DNA of 64,000 nucleotides from an uncultured Brachyspira sp. (GTDB lineage Bacteria > Spirochaetota > Brachyspiria > Brachyspirales > Brachyspiraceae), in contig NZ_CAJTQJ010000002.1 in NCBI RefSeq assembly GCF_910578695.1, positions 62,001 through 126,000 of the forward strand, written 5' to 3'. The position numbers and the translations under genes are program-made. Below, one piece after another: positions 17,593 through 25,971 of the stretch. The notes below the pieces were generated by a model that was not told the origin of the DNA, ran no database searches, and saw only the letters and a list, made by a program, of their open reading frames with translations. The stretch's first letter is position 1. Each line of letters starts with the position of its first letter.

Positions 17593-19524
17593 TTAAAACA
17601 TAGTAAAATCGCCGCTGTCAGCACCTACATCTATATTAATATCGACATTTGGTGCATCTTCCCCAGATAAAATACTATTAGCAATAGCCCTTTCTTTCTT
17701 TATTGTATAAGAATTAACTATATCTAAATATTTATCGCTTTCTATTTTCCAATTAGTTATACCAAGCAAATTATAATACTCATTCTTTTTATTTCTTATA
17801 ACATTTCTCATACTATTAAATATTTCTATTATCTCATTAATTTTTGTAAGCAAAGTACTTAATGAGCTTAAATCTATCAATGTTTTATCTATAAGTCCGA
17901 ATAATTCATCAGCATAGCTGTCTAAACTTTTAATATTATTATTTATAATAAATTTAGACTCATCTAAACGCTTGCTTACACCGTCTGCCATAGATTCTAT
18001 AAAATCATGCTCGCTTGACTGCTGATTAATATTAGATTTAAATTTATTAATAGAACTGAATATAGCAGATTTAATATTATGAAACTGCTCCAAACAAGTA
18101 TCTACTGTATATGTTATATTTGTAGCTATTGACTCAACGCTGTCTATAGAAAATGTCTGAGAATTATTAAATATATTGCTGTTTTTTTCCAATTCTATTT
18201 TAGCCAAAAAGTTAATAGAGTTAAAAGTTTTAGCAATATTTTTAGTTTCCAAGAACATACTTTCCAATTCTTCTATAGAGTCTATTATAGCTATATTACT
18301 GTCGGATATTCTATACTTATTAGTTAAAAATAATTTGAAATTTTCCAAATATAATTTTATAAAATCCATATATTCATTAAATAAAGATTCTGAAACAGTA
18401 AATGGGAACTCTGATTTGCCTGTTTCTCCTCCTATCATATATTCTACAATAGTAGTTCTGTCTGATGTAATATCTGTAAGGGCATCTTTTAAGCCTTTCA
18501 AACTTTTATAAATATCTGAGTTTGTAAGATTTATTTCTTCATATATAGATTTAAAATTTTCTATAGTTAATGTTAAAACAACATCATCAAAAGTAAGCAA
18601 ATCCAAAAGTTTATGCTCTATTTTTTCATTTTCTTCTTTCTCTAAATCTTCGGGATTTATAGCTTCTACTTCTTTTCCGTAAAAATCAATAAAATTTCTA
18701 TTTTCATATACCATAGCATTTATTGACTCTATAATATGTTCTGTCTGCTGCCTAACTATATCTTCTCTAGGCAGAACCATCATTACTTCAAATATAAAAT
18801 CATAAGTATTATCAACTCTTGATATTATATCTGATATTACATTAGAAAATACAGCAAAAGAATTAACCATATTATTATGCTCTTTATCAAGCTGTTCTCT
18901 CATAATTGTAAAATTCTGTCTTTGAAGTTCATTTGTCTTTAATATTTCTGTTTTAAATGATTCAAATCTGACAAATAATTCCTTGCCGATTCTATTCATT
19001 TGACTTGCCTGCTCATTTGAAGTTTCAGACATTTTTATTATATTTTTAGATATTTCTCCAAAAGCTTTTCCTCCTGCACCATATTTAGAAGATATTATTA
19101 TGGCATTCAATGAATAAACTTTAATTTGATCAGCAAGCATTCTAATCTGCTCAATGGAATCCATTATACTGCTTGTTCTGCCGACATCCTCAACTAAGGA
19201 ATCTGAAAGTTCATTATCCTGAGATATGAAGTTCTGCATTCTATCAAATGATCTGATAAAATCTTCCTGATTTTCTGCCAAATCATTAGAAAAATTCTTT
19301 CCGCCTTCTTCTTTATTAGTAAAATATAGTAATAAACTATTAGCTTTTTCATTTTCTTTCTTCATTTCCTGTTCAATAAGAGGAAATTTTTCACCTATAA
19401 AACCATATACTCTTCCTACTTCTTCCAAAAAAGAATGCACATCTTTTACAGTTGTTTCTAATATTGCAGAATAATCAAGAATATCCTGTTTTATGCTATG
19501 GTCTATAATATTAACTGCTGCCAC
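17593..19524 (-). CDS. Soluble MCP-like protein heading the chemotaxis operon
   Basis: This 643-residue, mostly helical protein has no transmembrane segment and no sensor domain I can name. Residues 118-170 (including QIRMLADQIKVYSLNAIIIS and GAGGKAFGEI) resemble the hairpin tip of methyl-accepting proteins. The tip normally reads LALNAAIEAARAGE..G.GFAVVA, and the charged contact residues are not kept. A second block, PREDIVRQQTEHIIESI, resembles the QQ-helix of some MCPs. It starts with GTG at 19524, 11 bases after an AGGA. As the first gene of the operon it could be a cytosolic receptor or an adaptor to the CheA array. Confidence 0.7.
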   Translation of the reverse strand: MAAVNIIDHSIKQDILDYSAILETTVKDVHSFLEEVGRVYGFIGEKFPLIEQEMKKENEKANSLLLYFTNKEEGGKNFSNDLAENQEDFIRSFDRMQNFISQDNELSDSLVEDVGRTSSIMDSIEQIRMLADQIKVYSLNAIIISSKYGAGGKAFGEISKNIIKMSETSNEQASQMNRIGKELFVRFESFKTEILKTNELQRQNFTIMREQLDKEHNNMVNSFAVFSNVISDIISRVDNTYDFIFEVMMVLPREDIVRQQTEHIIESINAMVYENRNFIDFYGKEVEAINPEDLEKEENEKIEHKLLDLLTFDDVVLTLTIENFKSIYEEINLTNSDIYKSLKGLKDALTDITSDRTTIVEYMIGGETGKSEFPFTVSESLFNEYMDFIKLYLENFKLFLTNKYRISDSNIAIIDSIEELESMFLETKNIAKTFNSINFLAKIELEKNSNIFNNSQTFSIDSVESIATNITYTVDTCLEQFHNIKSAIFSSINKFKSNINQQSSEHDFIESMADGVSKRLDESKFIINNNIKSLDSYADELFGLIDKTLIDLSSLSTLLTKINEIIEIFNSMRNVIRNKKNEYYNLLGITNWKIESDKYLDIVNSYTIKKERAIANSILSGEDAPNVDINIDVGADSGDFTMF

Positions 19525-19571
19525 TTTATATGATTTCCTAATATTATATAAATTCTATATATTACATTATT

Positions 19572-19600
19572 AATATAACATTTATTATTGCTTTTTGCAA
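19572..19600 (-). promoter_or_regulatory. Probable promoter of the chemotaxis operon
   Basis: On the minus strand TTGCAA (19595-19600), a 17-base spacer and TATATT (19572-19577) lie about 50 bases before the GTG of the first operon gene. No other good promoter was seen inside the tightly packed operon. Confidence 0.5.
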
Positions 19601-19648
19601 GTAAAATATTTAATTACTCAATAATTTTTAAATAAACATTACTTTTTA

Positions 19649-21547
19649 CTAGCTTAAATTAACAATTTTGTTTTTTAAGTGCAAATATTTTGCCGTATAA
19701 TATACTCTATTTTGCGATTCGCGTACCCCAAAGCCGAAACTTCTTTTACTTATAGAAAGTATAGGGGGAGCTTGAATTCTTTTCGATATTCCCATACCCA
19801 TAAATTGCTTCCACCATTTTTCTAAGTCATCTATAAAATCTATTCCGCTTTTAAAATATTTGTTTAATATTCCCTCTTTGCAGCCTATCTTTTTTTCTAA
19901 ATTCCCTTCTATATAAAACTCTAATATATTTTCTAATATGCATCTGTTCCAAGATTCCGTTAAAAATTTGAATAAATAATCATGGTATTCATATTTTATA
20001 GGATCGCCTTTTCCCTCATCTACAGCCTGCTCAGATGAAAGTTCGGCACTAGGCATTATATTTATAGTACCATAAGGTATAATTTCTTTTTTATAAATTT
20101 CATTATTAACATAATTGGCTAATCCGTATACCTGATATTTCCATAAATCGGCTAAGCAGGCAAAAAATCCTGCACCGTCTCCGTACATAGTAGAATATCC
20201 AACCATAGTTTCTGTTTTATTGGCATTGCATGTAAATACTCCACCAAAACCAGCAGCAATAGCTGATAATACTCTAGAAGATCTGTCTCTTGCCTGTATA
20301 TTCTCTATAATAAAAGATGATAGTTTCAAATGACTTTCTTCGCCATTCTTTATAATAGGGGAATTTTCAATTTGCTTTACAGTATAATCTACAGATTCCT
20401 GTATAGGAACTACCATATATCCGCATTCCAAATTATCCGCCAATGTTTTTGCTAGATTTTTGGTAGTGTCGGAATTGAATTTACTAGGCATATTTACAAG
20501 TAAAACATTATCCTTGCCCACAGCATTAACATACATAGCAGCCGATAATGCAGAATCAATGCCTCCTGAAACGCCTATGACAATTTTATTAACTCCAATA
20601 GATTTTACAAATTTCTTTATACCATAAATGACAGTATCATATATTGATTTGTATTCATCTTCATCTTTTACTTCTATAGGTTTAGGAAATTTTTTATTTT
20701 TTATATCCATATCTATGAAATATAAATCTTCTTCATATCTGTTTCCAGCCAATAGCAGCTTCCCATTATTATCATAAACAGAACTTACTCCGTCAAATGT
20801 ATAAACAGTCTTTCCATTATTCTGTATGCCTACATTATTAACATATATGAATGGTATATTATATTTTGAGGCAATTTCTCCATGCATACTATGTCTTTTT
20901 GTATCTTTAGTTAATACATAATCAGCACTTGATATATTGATAAGTAAATCTGCATCTTTGTCAGCATTAATAATATCCATAGGAGAAAATAAATAATTTT
21001 TACTCCATATATCTTCGCATATAGTTAAGCCTAATTTTATTTTTTCGCCATTGCATTCTATATCTAAAGGCTTTAAATATTCTTTTATATCAGTATTATT
21101 TTCAAAAGCTAAATCATTCAAACTAAAGAAATGTCTAGTATCTTCAAATTCCTTATAATTCGGGAGTAATGATTTTATTATAAATGGATATGGAGAAGTA
21201 TTATTATGTATTAATTTTCCGTCTTTTGCTATAAACATAGCATTATACTTTCTTATTCTGCCGTCAAAATTTTTCTTATTTCTGTCAGAGGCGACATTAC
21301 CGAATATTACATATATATCTTTAGATGATTTTATAATTTCTTCGCCAAGTTCTTCGCATTCAGTTATAAATCCCTCGCTTTCCCACATATCGCCAATCAT
21401 ATATCCTGAAACACATAATTCAGGAAATATTATAATATCAGCATTCTCTTTTTTTGCCTTACTTATAAAACTAATAATCCTTACAGCATTATCGCAGGGC
21501 ATAGAAGGTATTATTTCTAGTTGGGAAACTGCTATTTTCATAATCAA
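19649..21547 (-). CDS. nadE: Glutamine-dependent NAD+ synthetase
   Basis: This enzyme makes NAD+ from deamido-NAD+, ATP and ammonia, with ammonia released from glutamine by its own N-terminal domain. The protein has about 630 residues. The nitrilase-type half has Glu in IIFPELCVSGY, Lys in KYNAMFIAKDGK and Cys in LGLTICEDIWS. The synthetase half has the ATP loop VIGVSGGIDSALSAAMY and FTCNANKTETMVGYSTMYGD. The frame opens with a TTG at 21547, but the ATG at 21541 is 10 bases from a GGAG and makes a normal start (MKIAVSQLEI). It is divergent from the Nim-like gene. Confidence 0.96.
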   Translation of the reverse strand: MIMKIAVSQLEIIPSMPCDNAVRIISFISKAKKENADIIIFPELCVSGYMIGDMWESEGFITECEELGEEIIKSSKDIYVIFGNVASDRNKKNFDGRIRKYNAMFIAKDGKLIHNNTSPYPFIIKSLLPNYKEFEDTRHFFSLNDLAFENNTDIKEYLKPLDIECNGEKIKLGLTICEDIWSKNYLFSPMDIINADKDADLLINISSADYVLTKDTKRHSMHGEIASKYNIPFIYVNNVGIQNNGKTVYTFDGVSSVYDNNGKLLLAGNRYEEDLYFIDMDIKNKKFPKPIEVKDEDEYKSIYDTVIYGIKKFVKSIGVNKIVIGVSGGIDSALSAAMYVNAVGKDNVLLVNMPSKFNSDTTKNLAKTLADNLECGYMVVPIQESVDYTVKQIENSPIIKNGEESHLKLSSFIIENIQARDRSSRVLSAIAAGFGGVFTCNANKTETMVGYSTMYGDGAGFFACLADLWKYQVYGLANYVNNEIYKKEIIPYGTINIMPSAELSSEQAVDEGKGDPIKYEYHDYLFKFLTESWNRCILENILEFYIEGNLEKKIGCKEGILNKYFKSGIDFIDDLEKWWKQFMGMGISKRIQAPPILSISKRSFGFGVRESQNRVYYTAKYLHLKNKIVNLS

Positions 21548-21658
21548 ATAACTCCAAATATATTATATAATTAAATTATAAAGAAAAAATATAATAAACC
21601 GTTATATATTATATATAAATAATAAAAATATCAATATTATTAGGACTCTATTTTATTA

Positions 21659-22246
21659 ATGAGAAGAAAAGACTTTTTATTTGAAGATAAAGAATATATA
21701 TACAGTATGTTAAACAGCATAGAATTCGGAGTTATGGCATTGCCTGATGATATACCTTATGCTGTTCCTATAAGCTTCTGTTATAAAGATAATCAAATAT
21801 ATTTTCACGGTGCTATGGGAGGAAGAAAATACGAAATATTAAAAAATAATCCCAAAGTTTCTTTTAGTGCATCAAAATTATATTCATATATTCCTTCTTC
21901 ATTTTTAAACGGCAAAATGATACCTACGCAATTTTTCTTTTCTGTTTTTATAGAAGGTATATTTGAAACTATAGATAATATATCAAAAAGAAAAGAAATT
22001 TTATATGAAATAGTAAGAAAATATGAACCTAATAATAATAATTTATATATAGATAATAAACTATTTGATTATGCACAAAATAATATGCTTATAGGTACTA
22101 TAAAAATAGAAAATATTACTGCAAAGGCTAAATTCGGACAAAATATACCAGATGAAGATATAAAAATCATAATTGATGATCTTAAATCAAGAGCAGAAAC
22201 AATCGATATAGAAACAATAGATATGATAAATAAACTAAGAAAATAA
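21659..22246 (+). CDS. Pyridoxamine 5'-phosphate oxidase-family (Nim-like) flavoprotein
   Basis: This 195-residue protein has the split-barrel FMN-binding pattern: PYAVPISFCYKDNQIYFHGA, then GGRKYEILKNNPKVSFSA. The FHGA block with its His is characteristic of the NimA/PdxH-like group, some members of which reduce nitroimidazoles. That activity cannot be inferred from sequence alone. The C-terminal third is a helical extension. It is a single gene, divergent from nadE. Confidence 0.8.
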   Translation: MRRKDFLFEDKEYIYSMLNSIEFGVMALPDDIPYAVPISFCYKDNQIYFHGAMGGRKYEILKNNPKVSFSASKLYSYIPSSFLNGKMIPTQFFFSVFIEGIFETIDNISKRKEILYEIVRKYEPNNNNLYIDNKLFDYAQNNMLIGTIKIENITAKAKFGQNIPDEDIKIIIDDLKSRAETIDIETIDMINKLRK

Positions 22247-22255
22247 AAAAATAAC

Positions 22256-22283
22256 TTGAAAAAAGTATTATAAGTGATAGAAT
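22256..22283 (+). promoter_or_regulatory. Probable promoter of the cNMP-binding gene pair
   Basis: TTGAAA (22256-22261), a 16-base spacer and TAGAAT (22278-22283) lie about 70 bases before the ATG at 22353. Confidence 0.45.
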
Positions 22284-22352
22284 AAAAAGGCTAAAAATGT
22301 TTAATTTATTCTAAAAGTTATTTAAGAATAAATATTAATTGAGGAAAAATTA

Positions 22353-23339
22353 ATGCAGACAAGAGTATATAAAGCGGGTTCTATAGTATATTTTGCAGGC
22401 GACACCTCAGACAGAGTTTATATTTTAAAACAAGGTCAGGCTCAAAGCATATTCTTATCAGAAGAAACAGGTTATGAAACTAGAGAACTTATCAATATAG
22501 GAGAGTTTTTCGGAGTAAAAAGCATACTTGGAACTTATCCGCAGGAAGATACAGTTCAATGTCTTACAGATTGTTCTGTTATAATTATTACTTATGAAGA
22601 ATTTGAAAGTTTAATAGAAAAAAATAAACCTATAATCATAAAAATGCTGAAGGTATTTTCTAATCAGCTTAGAAGAATAAACAAAAGAGTAAGCGAACTT
22701 GTTAAAAATGATATAAGCGAAGATGGTCAGGATCCTTTGGAAGGTTTATATAAAATAGGAGAATTTTATTTTAAGAATAAAAAATACAGAAATGCACTTT
22801 ATGCCTATAAAAGATATATACAGTATGCTAATGAAAATTCTTCATTTTATAACACAGTAAAAGAAAAAATAGAAGAATGTAAAAATGAATTAGATATTAC
22901 TGATGACAGCGATATAGCACCTCCTGTTTTGAATGCTGCTGTACAAAATACAAAAACTAATGCAAAAACGGAAATAACAGATCCTAATTATAATAAGGCT
23001 GTTGAATTATATAATAATAATGATTATATTAATTCTTTAAAAACATTCAATACTTTGATAAAAAGCACAGATATTTCTGTTGCAGAAAATTCGCTATTTT
23101 ATATGGGAAAATGCTATTTTAATATAAATAAATATGATGATGCTTATTCTCTATTATTATCAGCAATAAAAAAATATCCTAAATCTTCAAATGTTAAAGA
23201 GGCTATACTTTTTTTAGCTAAAAGCTGCGAAGCAAATGGTGATAAAACTAAGGCAAAGGCATATTATCAAAAAGTTATTTCTATGCCTCCTATGGATAAT
23301 TTTTCAAAAGAGGCTAATGCCAATATATCAAAGTTATAA
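22353..23339 (+). CDS. Cyclic-nucleotide-binding-domain protein with TPR repeats
   Basis: Residues 1-120 of this 328-residue protein form a cNMP-binding-like barrel (YKAGSIVYFAGDTSDRVYIL, then GEFFGVKSIL). The phosphate-binding cassette reads GVKSILGTYPQEDTVQ and lacks the usual Arg, so nucleotide binding is doubtful. A helix follows, then an A-rich linker near residue 195. Tetratricopeptide repeats occupy residues 210-328 (SLFYMGKCYFNINKYDDAYS). There is no DNA-binding domain and no signal peptide. It lies 33 bases before a Crp-like gene with an intact cassette. The tail resembles the CpoB/YbgF type of TPR (inference). Confidence 0.85.
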   Translation: MQTRVYKAGSIVYFAGDTSDRVYILKQGQAQSIFLSEETGYETRELINIGEFFGVKSILGTYPQEDTVQCLTDCSVIIITYEEFESLIEKNKPIIIKMLKVFSNQLRRINKRVSELVKNDISEDGQDPLEGLYKIGEFYFKNKKYRNALYAYKRYIQYANENSSFYNTVKEKIEECKNELDITDDSDIAPPVLNAAVQNTKTNAKTEITDPNYNKAVELYNNNDYINSLKTFNTLIKSTDISVAENSLFYMGKCYFNINKYDDAYSLLLSAIKKYPKSSNVKEAILFLAKSCEANGDKTKAKAYYQKVISMPPMDNFSKEANANISKL

Positions 23340-23372
23340 TTTGATTTTTAATTAAATAAGGAATAAATAAAT

Positions 23373-24008
23373 ATGGATAATGATTTAGCTTCACATACAA
23401 AAAAATATGATACCGATGATGTTATATTTCTGGAATACGAGAGAGGAGATAAATTCTATTTAGTTCAAAGCGGTTCTGTAAAAATTACAAAGGTTATTAA
23501 AGATATAGAAAAATTATTAGATATAGTTTATCCAGGTGATTTTTTCGGAGAAATGGCTATATTAGAAGATACTACTAGAAGTGCATCTGCAATAGCAAAT
23601 GAACCTACTGTACTTTTAGAGTTAAAAAAAGAAAATTTTCAAAGTATATTGGCTAATAATACAATAATGGCTTTGAAGCTTTCAAAAACATTTGCTAAAA
23701 GAATATTCGATGCTAAAAGAAGGCTTTTAATACTTCAGCTTAATGAAATTGATTTGAGAGTATATGACTGTCTTTTATTATTAGCCGAACTTCAGAATAT
23801 ACCTAGAGATCATTATTATGAGCCTCAGGAATTGAATGCAACTATTAATGATATTGCAAATTGGTGCGGCGTTAAAGTTGCAGATGTTCAGAAGGTATTA
23901 AATTCATTGATAAAAACAGGCAAAGTAGATATTAGAACTAATACAATATATGTAAAAAATTTAAAAGAGATTCAAAGACAAATAGATTTAAAGAGAAAGA
24001 AATCATAA
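23373..24008 (+). CDS. Crp/Fnr-family transcriptional regulator
   Basis: This 211-residue protein has an effector domain with the cassette FFGEMAILEDTTRSASAIA, which keeps Glu and Arg as in cAMP or cGMP binders. A long dimer helix follows (ALKLSKTFAKRIFDAKRRLL). The C-terminal winged helix-turn-helix lies around residues 160-200 (NATINDIANWCGVKVADVQK). It has no Fnr-type Cys cluster. It is co-directional with, and close behind, the cNMP/TPR gene. The regulon is unknown. Confidence 0.88.
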   Translation: MDNDLASHTKKYDTDDVIFLEYERGDKFYLVQSGSVKITKVIKDIEKLLDIVYPGDFFGEMAILEDTTRSASAIANEPTVLLELKKENFQSILANNTIMALKLSKTFAKRIFDAKRRLLILQLNEIDLRVYDCLLLLAELQNIPRDHYYEPQELNATINDIANWCGVKVADVQKVLNSLIKTGKVDIRTNTIYVKNLKEIQRQIDLKRKKS

Positions 24009-24216
24009 TTTTTCATTATTAATAATAATTTTTTACTAATGATTTTTTCTTATAATAAAAATTTTTTTTATGAAAGAGCATATACTAAAATTAAAAAAAT
24101 AATAATATTCTAAATTAGAAAATTCTTAAATAATATATAATATAAAAACTATTATAAAATAAGTCAGTCAATTTTTAATAAAAAATAATTTAATAAAAAA
24201 ATAGGATATATATAAT

Positions 24217-25377
24217 ATGAAAAAAAGAATTCTTTTATTAGGTGCTACAGGCTCAATTGGTACAAATACCTGCTCGGTTGTAAGAGAGTTTAATAATGAC
24301 TTTGAAATAGTAGGAATGTCTGTAAACTCTAAAGTTGATATATTAAAAGATTTATGTACAGAGTTTAAGCCTAATAGCATAAATATATCTGATAAGAATG
24401 CAGAAAATATTTTTAAAAATTATGATTGTTCTAAATATATAAATATTTATGAAGGAAGTACTGCTGACTTTGTAAGGGATACTGATTTTGATATTTTAGT
24501 AAATGCCTTAACTGGATATGCAGGCTTTCTTCCTACAATAGAAGCTATAAAAAAAGGAAAAATAATAGCATTAGCAAATAAAGAAACTTTAGTTGTAGGC
24601 GGAGATATAATAAATAAACTATTAAAAAAACATAATGCTGATTTAATTCCTATAGACAGCGAACATTCAGCAATATTTCAAATGTTAAAGCATTTTCCTA
24701 AAGAGTCGCTTTCAAAAGTTATAATAACCGCTTCAGGAGGACCGTTTTTTAGAACTCCAAAAGAAGAACTTAAAAATGTTACTGCGGAAATGGCTTTAAA
24801 GCATCCGACTTGGGCTATGGGAAGCAAAATTACAATAGACAGTGCCACAATGATGAATAAAGGTTTTGAAGTTATAGAAGCACATCATTTATTTAATTTA
24901 GATTATGATAAAATAGAAACCATTATTCACCCGCAAAGTTTAATACATTCTATGATAGAGATGAATGACGGGGAGATTTATGCTCAGATTGGAAAAAATG
25001 ATATGCGTCTTCCAATACAGCATGCACTTACATATCCGAAAATCAGAGAAACGCCTTTTGAAAAATTGAAGCTGTATGAACATTCTGAAATCAATTTTTA
25101 TAAAATGGATTTTGATAAATTTATTATGCTTAAATTAGCTTATGAATGCGGTAAAAAAGGAGGGCTTTATCCTTGTATATTAAATGCTGCTAATGAAATA
25201 TGCGTATATTCATTCTTAGAGAAAAAAATATCTTTTACCGATATATTTGATATTGTTGCAGAAATATGCAGCAAAGATATTGATATTCCTCTTACAATAG
25301 AAAATATAATAAACATTGATAAGCAAATAAGAGAAGAAACTTTAAATATAATAAGCAAACTTAATAATAAATTATGA
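24217..25377 (+). CDS. dxr: 1-deoxy-D-xylulose 5-phosphate reductoisomerase
   Basis: Dxr makes 2-C-methyl-D-erythritol 4-phosphate, the first committed step of the MEP isoprenoid pathway, using NADPH and a divalent metal. The 386-residue protein has the NADPH loop LGATGSIGTNTCSVV, the metal-binding IPIDSEHSAIFQ, and the substrate block TWAMGSKITIDSATMMNKGF with EAHHLF. The length is normal. Its last 4 bases overlap the start of the next gene (ATGA), so the two are translationally coupled. Confidence 0.97.
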   Translation: MKKRILLLGATGSIGTNTCSVVREFNNDFEIVGMSVNSKVDILKDLCTEFKPNSINISDKNAENIFKNYDCSKYINIYEGSTADFVRDTDFDILVNALTGYAGFLPTIEAIKKGKIIALANKETLVVGGDIINKLLKKHNADLIPIDSEHSAIFQMLKHFPKESLSKVIITASGGPFFRTPKEELKNVTAEMALKHPTWAMGSKITIDSATMMNKGFEVIEAHHLFNLDYDKIETIIHPQSLIHSMIEMNDGEIYAQIGKNDMRLPIQHALTYPKIRETPFEKLKLYEHSEINFYKMDFDKFIMLKLAYECGKKGGLYPCILNAANEICVYSFLEKKISFTDIFDIVAEICSKDIDIPLTIENIINIDKQIREETLNIISKLNNKL

Positions 25378-25823
25378 ATATAGATGAAATAATAAAATAC
25401 TGTTTAGATAATTTTCAATATTTAAATTTAATTGAAAGTTTCAAAGAAAAATCATTATTCTATAATCCGAATAATAAATTAAAAAGAGGCATATATATTT
25501 TAACTATTAAAGATAAAAATGGTCCTAATGATAAAGTATCTAATTTAGACAGGGAAAATATATTTAGAGTTAATATAGGAATTAGAAAAGAAACATTTAA
25601 AAAACTATTTAATGAGATTCCAAAAAGACCGTCAAAAGGAGGTATTGTTAATATGCCTTATGATTTTACATTATTAAATACAATACTCCCGCATCCTATA
25701 TATGCTTGGATGTATTGGATATGTATATTAAATCCGTCAAATGAAATGTTTGAAAGATTAAAACCATTAATAAATGAATCTTATGAATATGCTCAAGAGA
25801 AATTCAGTAAAAAGAAATTATAA
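25374..25823 (+). CDS. DUF6194-like protein of unknown function
   Basis: This 149-residue soluble protein includes IFRVNIGIRKETFKKLF, KGGIVNMPYDFTLLNTILPH and YAWMYWICILNPSNEMFERL. I recall this pattern from the DUF6194 family, whose function is unknown. It overlaps dxr by 4 bases, but nothing else links it to isoprenoid synthesis. Confidence 0.7.
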   Translation: MNIDEIIKYCLDNFQYLNLIESFKEKSLFYNPNNKLKRGIYILTIKDKNGPNDKVSNLDRENIFRVNIGIRKETFKKLFNEIPKRPSKGGIVNMPYDFTLLNTILPHPIYAWMYWICILNPSNEMFERLKPLINESYEYAQEKFSKKKL

Positions 25824-25971
25824 CAAAAGTATTAAAAAATTATAATAAAAATAGTAAAAGAAATTATAACAATAATATAAGATTTATTATAAAAGAATAT
25901 ATTTATTATAGTTGATAATTTTAATTTTATAATATATCATTAATAATCAATAAAAAATTAAGGGAAATATT

